NCBI GenBank assembly: GCA_022822855.1
Contig: JAJDYG010000033.1
Location: forward strand, 1 to 64,000
From: Dehalococcoidia bacterium
GTDB lineage: Bacteria > Chloroflexota > Dehalococcoidia > Bin125
DNA length: 64,000 nt
Reading direction: 5' to 3'
A model generated the notes under the pieces. That model saw only the letters and a program-made list of their open reading frames with translations, had not been told where the DNA came from and did no database searches. Shown piece by piece: positions 16,461 through 25,050 of the stretch (position 1 is its first letter; each line of letters starts with the position of its first letter). The position numbers were made by a program, and so were the translations under genes.

Positions 16461-17564
16461 ATGGCCGACGAGCGAACCGTTGGAGTCCTGCCCGGAGACG
16501 ACGCCGCGCCGGAAGCCGTCCACGCCTCGATGGCCGCGCTGCAGGCGATGGAGCTGCCGATCTCGTTTGAAGTCCTGCCCGACGGAGCGGAGTTGGCTCG
16601 CGAGATGTCCCGCGAGGAGGGTGAGCAGCTCGTCATCGACACGGCCGAGCGCTGCGACACTGTGCTCTTCGGCTCGACCAACGGCCAGACGCCCGGCGTC
16701 GGCTACTTCCGCTGGGGCAAGCAGACCTTTGCCAACGTCCGCCCGATCAAGTGGCGTCCCGGCTTCCGCTCGCCGATGGCCCAGCCCGAGGGCATCGACT
16801 ACGTCATCGTTCGAGAGAACCTCGAAGACCTCTACGCCGGGATCGAGGGCGACCTCTCGGAAGTCGCCGCCTCCGGCCTCGCCGACCGCCCGCGCTTCGG
16901 CGGCGTCTCTCGGACGCAGGTGCCGGGCGGCTTCAGCCACTTCGCCGAGGCAGAGGGCCGCTACGCGATCAAGTACTTCACGCGAGCCAACGTCGAGCGC
17001 GTCGCGCACTTCGCCTGCCGGCTGGCGCAGCAGCGCAAGGCCGAGGGCCACCCGGGCAAGCTGACCTGCTCGGCCAAGACCAACGTCCTCTCGCGCACCG
17101 ACGGCTGGTTCGTCGAAATCGCCGCCGAGGTCGCCTCGGGTTACTCCGACATCGAATTCGAGAGCTTCATCGCCGACGACTTCGCTCGGCGCATCGTCGC
17201 CTCGCCCCACGACCTCGACGTCGTGCTCCTGCCCAACCTCTACGGAGACATCTTCTCCGACGAAGGCGCCGGCACCATCGGCGGCCTGGGCCTCGCCCCC
17301 TCCGGCTGCTTCGGCGACGACTGGGCCTACTTCGAGTCCGTCCACGGAACCGCCCCCGACATCGCCGGCATGCACCGGATCAACCCCACCGCCACCATGC
17401 TCTCCGCCGTGATGATGCTCCACCACCTCGACCAGCATGAGCAGGCCGCCGCCCTCGAGAACGCCATCGACGCGGTCTACGAAGCGGGCGAGAGCTTGAC
17501 GCCGGACCAGGGCGGCTCGGCGAGCACCGAGGAGTTTGCCCAGGCAGTGATCGACGCGCTGTAG
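16461..17564 (+). CDS. Isocitrate/isopropylmalate dehydrogenase family protein
   Basis: 367 aa beta-decarboxylating dehydrogenase. Landmarks: GVLPGDDAAPEAV at the start, RPIKWRPG, IVRENLEDLYAGIEG (substrate-binding arginine and tyrosine region), KTNVLSRTDGWF, the metal-binding DVVLLPNLYGDIFSDEGAG, and VHGTAPDIAG for NAD. The family includes isopropylmalate, homoisocitrate and tartrate dehydrogenases; this divergent member cannot be placed with confidence. It starts only two bases after the pseudo-nuclease stop, so it may share that transcript although functionally distinct. Confidence 0.8.
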   Translation: MADERTVGVLPGDDAAPEAVHASMAALQAMELPISFEVLPDGAELAREMSREEGEQLVIDTAERCDTVLFGSTNGQTPGVGYFRWGKQTFANVRPIKWRPGFRSPMAQPEGIDYVIVRENLEDLYAGIEGDLSEVAASGLADRPRFGGVSRTQVPGGFSHFAEAEGRYAIKYFTRANVERVAHFACRLAQQRKAEGHPGKLTCSAKTNVLSRTDGWFVEIAAEVASGYSDIEFESFIADDFARRIVASPHDLDVVLLPNLYGDIFSDEGAGTIGGLGLAPSGCFGDDWAYFESVHGTAPDIAGMHRINPTATMLSAVMMLHHLDQHEQAAALENAIDAVYEAGESLTPDQGGSASTEEFAQAVIDAL

Positions 17565-17630
17565 GGTTTCTCGACTCCTGGCGAACGATTGCGGCCTGAT
17601 CCCGTGTTCAGGTGTTCGGCGGGATTTTTC

Positions 17631-17735
17631 CTTCACGGTCGTTTGAGGCACGATCTCCAGTGTTTTGCGGGGTTGCGCGTGTTCAGGTTGTTCAGGTTCG
17701 TTCAGTATGGTCCAGCCCTGTTCAGCCTGGTCCAG
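17631..17735. repeat. Direct repeat copy A (with decamer array)
   Basis: CGATCTCCAGTGTTTTGCGG at 17651-17670 and the following TTCAGGTTG/TTCAGGTTCG decamers match copy B at 17861-17945 with few substitutions. The decamer phase continues to about 17795: TTCAGTATGG, TCCAGCCCTG, TTCAGCCTGG, TCCAGGTTGG, each exactly 10 bp. Confidence 0.65.
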
Positions 17736-17840
17736 GTTGGTTTGTTCGGTCCTGTTCGATTCTGGTTGGAACTGGACGACCAGAGATGAGGATCGGCCGG
17801 ACAGTTTGGGGGTCGGAGTCGCGTGTTCAGGAGAATTCTG

Positions 17841-17980
17841 TTCACCGTCGAATGATGGCGCGATCTCCAGTGTTTTACGGGGTTTCGCGTGTTCAGGTTG
17901 TTCAGGTTTGTTCGGTCTGGTCCAGCCACGTTCAGTCTTGTTGAGACGGGCCTGGACAGATGCCGAGGCGCAGGAGTGCT
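17841..17980. repeat. Direct repeat copy B (with decamer array)
   Basis: Starts CGATCTCCAGTGTTTTACGG at 17861, 210 bp from copy A. The decamers TTCAGGTTTG, TTCGGTCTGG, TCCAGCCACG and TTCAGTCTTG follow. Copies A and B diverge mainly inside the decamers. Confidence 0.65.
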
Positions 17981-18240
17981 CAGAAAAAACAGAGTGGTGC
18001 AGGGGCGTGACTGGTCAGAGCGGTCGGAGGGGGTCTCCGGGCGAGGCCGGCGTCGAGGTTGGGACAGCGTGGAGGCGGCAACGACTGGGATAGCAGCGCT
18101 CGTTTCGCAGTTAGACAATAGTTCGCACAATAGTGCGGTGACAGGCCTAGGAAGTCAAGCGGCTCTGCTCTGGTTGTTTGTTGCGTAGGCGACGGGGTTC
18201 TCAGGGTGATCGTGGCGTTGCGGTCGGCGGTCTGATTCCA

Positions 18241-18261
18241 GTCCCCGACTCGGTTGGGGAC
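18241..18261. repeat. Interspersed hairpin, degenerate copy
   Basis: GTCCCC (18241-18246) and GGGGAC (18256-18261) with central GACTCGGTT. A decayed member of the family at 96-116 and 642-662. Confidence 0.55.
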
Positions 18262-18361
18262 CCGCCGGGGGCTGCGGCCGGCTCGACGAGGGAGGCGGGG
18301 GGCTGACCCCTGAACAAGTCGGGGGATGGGAAATGGGAGTCGGGGGATGGGACTTCGGAAG

Positions 18362-18459
18362 TGGCGGGAGCGCATGGGAGTCGAACCCACCCGAGACGGC
18401 GCGGACCGCCCCGCATCAGTTTTGAAGACTGTGGAGGACACCGGTCCCCTTCCGCTCCC
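18362..18459 (-). tRNA. selC: tRNA-Sec (anticodon UCA), CCA encoded
   Basis: On the minus strand the molecule begins GGGAGCGG and ends CGCTCCC-G-CCA. The D arm has the diagnostic 6-bp stem (GGGGAC/GTCCTC) with loop CGGT, as in known bacterial tRNA-Sec. The anticodon loop is CTTCAAA, giving UCA. The variable arm is long and GC-rich. The T arm is GTGGG-TTCGACT-CCCAT, and acceptor plus T stem approach the 8/5 arrangement, the eighth acceptor pair being a G-G mismatch. It decodes UGA as selenocysteine with SelA, SelB and SelD, none of which is in this window. It sits 22 nt downstream of the DUF4956 gene on the same strand. Confidence 0.93.
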
Positions 18460-18481
18460 GTGCAAGAGAGGGTAGCCGAGG

Positions 18482-19171
18482 TTAGCCGACGTAGAGGTCG
18501 ACCGAGGCCGGGGCCACCGCTGCCTCGAGCGCCGTGCGGAACTCGCCCCAGCGATCGTCGTAGCGAGAGCGGCGGAAGTTGGCGTGCAGGCTGGCGGTTC
18601 CGGCGTTCTGCGTCGTCGAGGCGATCTTGAAACCGCGCAGGTTGGACTGAAGGAAGCCCAGCAGGGCCGCCTCGTGCTCGGTGTAGTCGGCGGACGGCAT
18701 CGTAATGATCAGGTCGCGGCTGCCGGCCGTCAGGCCTCGCAGCCCGGTCGATCCGAAGACGCGCTGGCCAATCAGCACCAGCGCAACGGCGGCGAAGAGA
18801 ATCCCGATCAGCTCATAGTTGTACGTCGCCGCGCCGATCGACGACGCAATCACGACCAGCAGATAGCCAATCTCGGCCGGATCCTTGATCGGAGTGCGGA
18901 AACGCACGAACGACAACGCGCCCAACAATCCCAGCGAGAGCGGCAGCGACCACTGGATCGCGATGAACAGCAGCGTGATCGCCGGTCCGGCCAGCAGGAA
19001 GACCCGGTGGATGCCCGCGCCGCGCTGCCAGTCGCGATAGAAGAGGAGATAGAGGACGTATGTCGCAATCGACGCCGCCAGCGACACGGCCATCGCCAGC
19101 AGGTACTCCTCAAGCGCGATCTCAGAGGTCGGGCCGAGGATGTCGGGCCACTCGATCAGGACGAAGGGCAT
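18482..19171 (-). CDS. DUF4956 membrane protein
   Basis: 229 aa with about four transmembrane helices in the first 150 residues and a soluble C-terminal domain. The block SLGLLGALSFVRFRTPIKDPAEIGYL is the DUF4956 signature (shown here in part). The family is commonly adjacent to VTC-domain and CotH genes, as here; its function is unknown. The Shine-Dalgarno GGAGGAG is close to ATG 19171. It lies 26 nt after the VTC gene, hence the same operon. Confidence 0.88.
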   Translation of the reverse strand: MPFVLIEWPDILGPTSEIALEEYLLAMAVSLAASIATYVLYLLFYRDWQRGAGIHRVFLLAGPAITLLFIAIQWSLPLSLGLLGALSFVRFRTPIKDPAEIGYLLVVIASSIGAATYNYELIGILFAAVALVLIGQRVFGSTGLRGLTAGSRDLIITMPSADYTEHEAALLGFLQSNLRGFKIASTTQNAGTASLHANFRRSRYDDRWGEFRTALEAAVAPASVDLYVG

Positions 19172-19197
19172 CGGCTCCTCCAGATGTAAGGTGCGGG

Positions 19198-19932
19198 CTA
19201 GCCGGCGCGGGCGGACTCGCCGCCGTAGAGCGTCTCAACGGCAAGCGCGTACTTCGAGTGGGCGGTCCGGCGCAAACCCAGATGTGCGAGATGGGCCAGT
19301 TGCGGCGGCAGCTCGCCTCGCGACTTCAGCTCCAGCACAGCGCCATCGGGGACCGGCAGCCAGATCGGCGCGCCTCGCGGGTTGGACGTCTGCACGTTGG
19401 TGTCCAGCGAAGCGCGCACAGCGCGGTCCGCCGACTGCCAGCGGATTCGCTGGTAGCGGATCAGAGCCGTGGGTTGGAGCGTCGGCCCGACCGGCTGTGC
19501 CGCCACACCGGCCAGATCGCGCAGCCGCTGCGTAAGCTCCTCGCGTCCGGGAATGATCAGACCGAGCTGGTTCGGGACGCCGATCGATGGATAGCGAAAG
19601 CGCTGCTTGACCGAGCGCGCCCCATCCCGCGACTTGAGCTCCAGCCAGACCCCCGCATACGGGTCGACCGGGTCGCCGTACCAGCGCAAGCGCAGCTTCT
19701 GCTTGGCAAACTCGCCGTCGGCGGACTCTTGATAGGAGTCGAGCTGCGGCGTGTCGTAGTAGCAACTCGTGACCACGCCTTCGGAGTACTGAGTATCCCG
19801 CGGCAGGCGAGCGTCGAGCCAGGCGGTCAGCAGTCCGGCGCGCGCAGCGGGCAGCGGATACTTGCGCTCCTCGCGCGAACCGGCGTCTTCGGGTCGGTCT
19901 GTCAACTGGTTGCGGCGCAGCGTCAGAGCCAT
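19198..19932 (-). CDS. VTC-domain (polyphosphate polymerase-like) protein
   Basis: 244 aa CYTH/VTC triphosphate tunnel domain: EERKYPLP at the N-terminus, SCYYDTPQLDSYQE, KQKLRLRWYGD, WLELKSRDGARSVKQRF, IRYQRIRW and VLELKSRGELP. The alternating basic and acidic strands match the tunnel that binds polyphosphate or nucleoside triphosphate. Bacterial members beside DUF4956 are annotated as polyphosphate polymerases, but this is not proven. Divergent from the CotH gene. Confidence 0.88.
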   Translation of the reverse strand: MALTLRRNQLTDRPEDAGSREERKYPLPAARAGLLTAWLDARLPRDTQYSEGVVTSCYYDTPQLDSYQESADGEFAKQKLRLRWYGDPVDPYAGVWLELKSRDGARSVKQRFRYPSIGVPNQLGLIIPGREELTQRLRDLAGVAAQPVGPTLQPTALIRYQRIRWQSADRAVRASLDTNVQTSNPRGAPIWLPVPDGAVLELKSRGELPPQLAHLAHLGLRRTAHSKYALAVETLYGGESARAG

Positions 19933-19982
19933 GCCGCAAGCCTAACCGCTTGTTAACTTGATCCCGGAGGGTGACGCCACTG

Positions 19983-21392
19983 ATGCCACTGATGAACCTG
20001 CGAATTGGCGCTGGACTGGTCCTGGCCACGGCCTTGATCGTCGCCGCGGTCGTCTTCGCGACCGCAGCCGACTCGCCCGCTCCGCGAGTCCCGTCCGAGG
20101 CGGCCCAGTCCACGATCGGCGTCGATCAGCAGCGCAGCGATCCGTTCGATGTCGTCTTCGATCAGGCCAGCGTGCGGACCTACAACATCGTGATCAGCGA
20201 CGAGGAGTTGGCCAAGCTCAAGGCCAACCCGACGGCGGAGGTCTACGTGCAAGCGGCGGTCGAAATCTACGGGCATCGCTACGAGCCGGTCGGCATCCGC
20301 TACAAGGGCTTCTTCGGCATGCTCCGCTTCTGCTTCCAGAACGGACAGCAGACCTGCGACAAGTTGTCCTGGAAGCTCAAGTTCAATCACTACGATCCGG
20401 CGTTGCGCTTCCACGGCCTGAAGCGGCTCAACTTCCACTCGATGAACAGCGACGAGACGCAGATGCGCGAAGTGTTGAGCTACGAAGTCTTCCGCGACGC
20501 CGGCGTGGTTGCCCCGCGGGCTGTTCACGCCCTGCTCGAACTGAACGGCGAGCCTTTGGGACTGTTCGCGCTGGTCGAGGACATCGACGACCGCTTCATC
20601 GCCGACCGCTTCCGCGAGGGCGGTCGCGGCGTGCTCTACAAGGAGATCTGGCCCGGCAACATCGAATCGCTCTGGGTCTTCCAGGAGAACCTCGAGGACG
20701 CGATTGCTCGCGGCCCGCTCGACGCTTCGGCGATGCAAGCGTTCTCCGAGACCTTCGCTGCCGCCGAGACGAGTGATCAGCGCTACGAAGTGCTGATCGA
20801 CCACCTGCAGGACTCGGACGACTTGTTCAACTACCTGGCAGCCGACCGTCTGTCGGACAACTGGGACGGGATCGTCGCGTGGTACTGCGTGCCCGACTGC
20901 GGCAATCACAACTATTTCTGGTACCAGGACGCGATCTCCGGCCGCTACACGCTGATCCCCTGGGATCTGGAGAACACCTGGCGCTCGCCCAGTCCAATCC
21001 GTCGCTACTTCCAGATGCCCGACTGGGATGAGGTCGACCGGTCATGCCGCCGCCGAGCGGTGTTCCTTGACATTCCGGCGCTGGCCCCGCATTGCGATCC
21101 GTTGATCCACTCGATGGCCACCCTGGGCTGGGAACGCTATATCGAGGCGTCGCGCAGGCTGATGCGCGAGACGATCTCTCGAGAGCTGATGCACGAGCGG
21201 GTGAATCGGCTGACCAAGTTGCTCGACCAACATGTCGAGGCCGATCCGTACGGTCCGGGCTACTCGGAGTGGAAGGAAAACGTCGGCCGTCTGTACGAGG
21301 AGATCGACGAACGCTGGGCGTATATTGACGCGAAAATCGAGGCCTGGGACGCGACCGGCGAGGCTCCCGGAGAAGGCAGAGGAGGAAGCTGA
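19983..21392 (+). CDS. CotH kinase family protein, exported
   Basis: 469 aa. A signal-anchor helix (IGAGLVLATALIVAAVVFATAA) leads to a CotH atypical protein-kinase domain: VGIRYKGFFG, LKFNHYDPALRFHGLKRLNFHS, MREVLSYEVFRDAGVVAPRA, GLFALVEDIDDRF, and the catalytic-loop-like LSDNWDG with IPWDLENTW. ATG 19983 is preferred; GGAGGGTGA begins 17 bases before it, and a GTG at 19971 is the alternative. Spore-coat CotH phosphorylates secreted proteins; here the VTC/DUF4956 neighbours suggest a cell-surface phosphate or polyphosphate role, by inference. Confidence 0.85.
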   Translation: MPLMNLRIGAGLVLATALIVAAVVFATAADSPAPRVPSEAAQSTIGVDQQRSDPFDVVFDQASVRTYNIVISDEELAKLKANPTAEVYVQAAVEIYGHRYEPVGIRYKGFFGMLRFCFQNGQQTCDKLSWKLKFNHYDPALRFHGLKRLNFHSMNSDETQMREVLSYEVFRDAGVVAPRAVHALLELNGEPLGLFALVEDIDDRFIADRFREGGRGVLYKEIWPGNIESLWVFQENLEDAIARGPLDASAMQAFSETFAAAETSDQRYEVLIDHLQDSDDLFNYLAADRLSDNWDGIVAWYCVPDCGNHNYFWYQDAISGRYTLIPWDLENTWRSPSPIRRYFQMPDWDEVDRSCRRRAVFLDIPALAPHCDPLIHSMATLGWERYIEASRRLMRETISRELMHERVNRLTKLLDQHVEADPYGPGYSEWKENVGRLYEEIDERWAYIDAKIEAWDATGEAPGEGRGGS

Positions 21393-21396
21393 AGCG

Positions 21397-22980
21397 ATGG
21401 CTGATCTGATCTTGCGCGGCGGCACGGTGATCGACGGAACCGGAACGCCGGGGTTCGCGGCCGATGTGGCGGTTGATGGTGATCGAATCAGCGCGGTCGG
21501 CGACCTGTCGGGGATGTCTGCGGAGCGGGAGATCGATGCTTCGGGGCTCACGGTCGCGCCTGGATTCATCGATACGCATGCGCACTCGGACGGAGTGTTG
21601 CTGCGCGACCCGGTTCACGCCCATGGACTGGTGCAAGGGGTGACGACTGAGTTCATCACGCAGGACGGCCTCTCCTACGCGCTGCTCTCGGAGGAGAACC
21701 TGGACTCGTACGGGCGCTACATCGCCGGGCTGTACGGTCCGCCGCCGGTTGGACTGGACATGTCGACGATGGCGGCGTTCCGATCGCACTACGACGGCAA
21801 GGGATGCAACGTCGCCGTGCAGGCGCCGCACGGCCCGGTGCGGTTGGAGAGCGTCGGCTTCGAGGATGTGCCGCTCGAAGGCGAGGGTCTGGCCAGGGCG
21901 GGACGGATGGTCGCGGAGGCGATGGAGCAGGGCGCGACCGGATTCTCCACCGGACTCTCCTACTATCCCAACTCCTACTCCAACACCGACGAGCTCGTGG
22001 CCCTGAACAGGGTCGTCGCCTCCTACGACGGCGTTTACGTCACCCATATCCGCAACCACAACGACGATCGCGCACCCGAGGGTTCGGGCATCGTCGAGGC
22101 GATGAACATTGGCCGGCGCAGCGGGGTCAAGGTGCATATCTCGCACTACCGGACGTTCCCCAGCAACGCCGGCGACATCGACTCGATCATGTCTGAGGTT
22201 GACCGGGCCAAGGCCGAGGGCGTCGACGTGACGCTCGAGTGCTACCCCTACGCCGCCGCCGCGACGGTGCCCGGCTACTTCCTGCGCGGCGAGTGTCATA
22301 TCGGCGGGATCGACCGGCTGCTGGAGCGTCTCGGCGATCCCGCCTGGCGTGATCGGTTGATCGACTCATTGGAGAACCTGTTCCCGGGCCGCAGCGACGC
22401 AGCGACGTTTACCTGGATCGGTGCGGAGCATCTGAAGCACCTCGAGGGACTGTCCTTCGCCGACGCTGGCGAGCGCATGGACATGTCGGTCTCCGAGGTG
22501 ACGTTGATGGTGATGCGGGAGTCCGGTCTGCAGTGCGGCTTCCGCGATGCGATGCCGTCCAGCCCGGCAGTGGCGCGCCAGGTCGAGGCGGATGTGATCG
22601 CCTTGCTCTCGCGCGACGACTACATGGTCGGCTCGGACGGGATTCCCTTCGACGAGGGCATCCCGCATCCCCGCGCCTACGGCACGTTCCCCAGGATCGT
22701 CGGTCGGCTGCGCCGGCGGACCGGCGTGTCGTTGGAGCATCTGGTGCGCGGGATGACATCGCTGCCGGCGAGCCGATTCGGTCTCGCCGATCGAGGCGTG
22801 GTGGCCGAGGGGAAGTTCGCCGACCTCACGGTGTTCAATGCAGACACGGTGATCGATACCGCGGACTTCAACGATCCCCGCACTCCACCGGCCGGGATCC
22901 CCTACGTGATCGTGAACGGGCAGGTCGCGGTTGACGGCGGTCGGCCGACCGGTGTGTTGGCGGGTCGCTCGGTTCCCTGA
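21397..22980 (+). CDS. N-acyl-D-amino-acid deacylase family amidohydrolase
   Basis: 527 aa. Opens LILRGGTVIDGTGTPGF and carries the metal motif GFIDTHAHSDG, VTEFITQDG, FSTGLSYYPNSYS, THIRNHNDD and a C-terminal FADLTVFNADTVIDTADF, the D-aminoacylase/dihydroorotase-like plan. Likely hydrolyses N-acyl-D-amino acids from cell walls or peptides. GAGGAGGAAG precedes ATG 21397, four bases after cotH. It ends one base short of the convergent CaiB stop. Confidence 0.85.
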   Translation: MADLILRGGTVIDGTGTPGFAADVAVDGDRISAVGDLSGMSAEREIDASGLTVAPGFIDTHAHSDGVLLRDPVHAHGLVQGVTTEFITQDGLSYALLSEENLDSYGRYIAGLYGPPPVGLDMSTMAAFRSHYDGKGCNVAVQAPHGPVRLESVGFEDVPLEGEGLARAGRMVAEAMEQGATGFSTGLSYYPNSYSNTDELVALNRVVASYDGVYVTHIRNHNDDRAPEGSGIVEAMNIGRRSGVKVHISHYRTFPSNAGDIDSIMSEVDRAKAEGVDVTLECYPYAAAATVPGYFLRGECHIGGIDRLLERLGDPAWRDRLIDSLENLFPGRSDAATFTWIGAEHLKHLEGLSFADAGERMDMSVSEVTLMVMRESGLQCGFRDAMPSSPAVARQVEADVIALLSRDDYMVGSDGIPFDEGIPHPRAYGTFPRIVGRLRRRTGVSLEHLVRGMTSLPASRFGLADRGVVAEGKFADLTVFNADTVIDTADFNDPRTPPAGIPYVIVNGQVAVDGGRPTGVLAGRSVP

Positions 22981-22981
22981 G

Positions 22982-24226
22982 CTACTCGACCACGCCCTCG
23001 ACCATGAGCTGCTGGAACTCCTCCTGGCTGTAGCCGCAGAGTTCTCGGTTGACGTATTCGGAGTCCTCGCCCAGCAAGGGCGAGCGGCGCGGCATCGGGG
23101 GCGGCGTGTCGCTGAGACGCCAGGGCGGGCTCTCGTAGGACAGCTCACCGATCACGGGATGGTCGCTGGTCCACCAGTGATTCCGATGTGCGAGCTGGGG
23201 ATCTTCGTGCGCGTCGCGGACGTTCGATGCTCGGTGGGCGGGCACGCCGACCGCTTGCAGCGTTCGCTCGACCTCATCAACCGTCTGCTGCGAGGTCCAG
23301 GCGGTGATGCCCTCGTCGAGCGCGTCCTGCGCGGCCAGGCGTCCGGCTGCGTCACAGAGTGCGTCCGATTCGAGCCAATCCTGCCGATCCATGATCTGGG
23401 CCAGGCAGCGCCACTGGTCGTCGTTGGTGACGGCGATGGCAATCCAGCGGTCGCCGCCGGTGTGGTCGTCGGCGCAGGGATAGACGCCGTGCGGAGCGTA
23501 ACGGAGGTCTCGGTTGCCCAGCGGTCCGGCGACTCGTCCGGTGTTGGCGGCGTCGATCACGCCAGCGTCGAGGACGAGGGTTGATGCTTCGAACTGGGAG
23601 AGGTCAATGTACTGACCTTCTCCCGTGCGGCGGCGGTGATCGAGCGCGGACAGGATGCCGATGATGCCGATGTGGGTCGCGACCCAATCGGTGTAGGCGA
23701 CGCCGGTGCCGACAGGCGGTCGGTCGGGCCAACCGGTCACGCCGGTCACGCCGGCGGTGGCTTGCAGCGTGAGTCCGAAGCCGCGGAATCCGGCATGCGG
23801 GCCGGTCTGACCCTCCATCGACATCGAGCACATGATCACGTCCGGCTTGATCCTGCGGACTTCCTCGTAGCTGAGTCCGATGCGCTCCATGAAGCCCGGC
23901 GCGAACGATTCGGTGACGATGTCGGCCGTGGCGATCAGCCGCTTCGCCACCTCAGCGCCTCGAGGATGGGCGAGGTTGATCGCGACCGAGCGCTTGCCGC
24001 GGTTGAACTTGGCGAAATAGGCGGAGGCATCGAGCGAGCCGTCGCCGGCCGGTCGCGGGCCGCCGGAGCGGAAGGTATCGGGCCGGTGCGAAGACTCGAC
24101 GCGGATGACCTCCGCGCCGTGAAAGGCCATCTGCATCGTGGCGTTGGGACCGACGCCAACCCAGGCGAAGTCGGCGATCCGAATGCCGTCGAAGACGTGT
24201 GCGCCGGGGGATTCGCTGCTGCTCAT
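22982..24226 (-). CDS. CaiB/BaiF-type (family III) CoA transferase
   Basis: 414 aa. FDGIRIADFAWVGVGPNATMQMAF, GAEVIRVES, RGKRSVAINL, GFMERIGLSYEEV, and GRLAAQDALDEGITAWTSQQTVDEVERTL are family blocks. Moves CoA between an acyl-CoA donor and a free acid. Lies 14 nt downstream of an enoyl-CoA hydratase gene and with a second CaiB gene forms a three-gene minus-strand operon. The acid is unknown. No good ribosome site is seen, consistent with translational coupling. Confidence 0.88.
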   Translation of the reverse strand: MSSSESPGAHVFDGIRIADFAWVGVGPNATMQMAFHGAEVIRVESSHRPDTFRSGGPRPAGDGSLDASAYFAKFNRGKRSVAINLAHPRGAEVAKRLIATADIVTESFAPGFMERIGLSYEEVRRIKPDVIMCSMSMEGQTGPHAGFRGFGLTLQATAGVTGVTGWPDRPPVGTGVAYTDWVATHIGIIGILSALDHRRRTGEGQYIDLSQFEASTLVLDAGVIDAANTGRVAGPLGNRDLRYAPHGVYPCADDHTGGDRWIAIAVTNDDQWRCLAQIMDRQDWLESDALCDAAGRLAAQDALDEGITAWTSQQTVDEVERTLQAVGVPAHRASNVRDAHEDPQLAHRNHWWTSDHPVIGELSYESPPWRLSDTPPPMPRRSPLLGEDSEYVNRELCGYSQEEFQQLMVEGVVE

Positions 24227-24240
24227 TTGAGGTAAAGGAC

Positions 24241-25032
24241 CTAGCGCCGCTGGAAGCTTGGGTCGCGCCGCTCTCTGAAAGCGCGAGCGCCTTCGCCGGC
24301 GTCGAGCGAGTTGCGCAGCCAGGCCTGGTTCAGTTCCTCGAGTTGGGCTTGCTCTGTGGCGTCGTTGTTGAGCGCGGCGTAGATCGCCCGCTTGGTCAGC
24401 GCCATCGCCCAGGGCGCGTTGCGGGCCAGCCGATCGGCGAGCGCCAGCGCCTCGGGCATCAGGTCGTCGTGGGCGACGACGCGGTTGGCGATGCCGAGCT
24501 CCAGGGCGCGGTCGGCGTCGATCGGGTCGGAGGTCCAGAACGTCTCCAGTGCTCGGGAGTGGCCGACGAGCCGGGTCAGTGTCCACGATGCGGCCCAGTC
24601 GGGGCCGAGACCGATCTTCATGAATCCGGGATGGAATCGCGCGTTCTCGGACATCAGGCGGATATCGGCGGCCAAGGCGATGGCGAAGCCCGCGCCCGCG
24701 GCTGCGCCGTTGACGGCGGCGATGACCGGGATCTCGAGTTGCTGCAGCTCGGCGGCGAAGCCGTAGCGGAGCTCGGTTGTGGTGAGGCCGGGCTGACTCT
24801 CTGCGGCGACGCGCTCGTCGCGGTTGGAGAGGTCCGCGCCGGAGCAGAACCCGCGCCCCGCGCCTGTGATCACGAGGGCTCGCGCATCGGGATCGCCGCG
24901 CAGGTCGGCGGTCATCTCGCGCAGGCCGCTGCGGATCCGGGGCGAGAGCGCATTGAGCACCTCGGGCCGATTCAGCGTGGCTAGGACGACGCCGTTGTCG
25001 CGCCGTTCAATCAGCAGATGGTCATCACTCAT
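24241..25032 (-). CDS. Enoyl-CoA hydratase/isomerase family protein
   Basis: 263 aa crotonase. GAGRGFCSGADL and GAAAGAGFAIALAADIR form the oxyanion hole. The catalytic segment is FHPGFMKIGLGPDWAASW: it has no PE glutamate but carries the Asp of PaaG/PaaB-like isomerases, so isomerisation or ring-type chemistry is as likely as hydration. Between two CoA transferase genes, consistent with processing of an activated acid. Confidence 0.85.
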   Translation of the reverse strand: MSDDHLLIERRDNGVVLATLNRPEVLNALSPRIRSGLREMTADLRGDPDARALVITGAGRGFCSGADLSNRDERVAAESQPGLTTTELRYGFAAELQQLEIPVIAAVNGAAAGAGFAIALAADIRLMSENARFHPGFMKIGLGPDWAASWTLTRLVGHSRALETFWTSDPIDADRALELGIANRVVAHDDLMPEALALADRLARNAPWAMALTKRAIYAALNNDATEQAQLEELNQAWLRNSLDAGEGARAFRERRDPSFQRR

Positions 25033-25050
25033 GGGTCATCTCCGTGTGTG

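Larger units (their letters stand above)
17565..18361. other. 800-bp gene-free repeat region
   Basis: No credible gene. It contains two decamer-phased arrays (17681-17795 and 17889-17980) embedded in a larger direct duplication with 210-bp offset, an AT-poor stretch to 18190, and a degenerate GTCCCC...GGGGAC hairpin at 18241-18261, before the tRNA-Sec gene. Open frames across it are decamer-encoded. Confidence 0.6.

Noticed and set aside
17612-17944. Short plus-strand frames between 17.6 and 18.1 kb
   Set aside because: They translate the decamer repeats (VQVVQV-like periodicity), so are repeat artefacts rather than proteins.
17681-17980. Possible CRISPR array
   Set aside because: The repeat period is 10 bp with no spacers and no cas genes; not a CRISPR.
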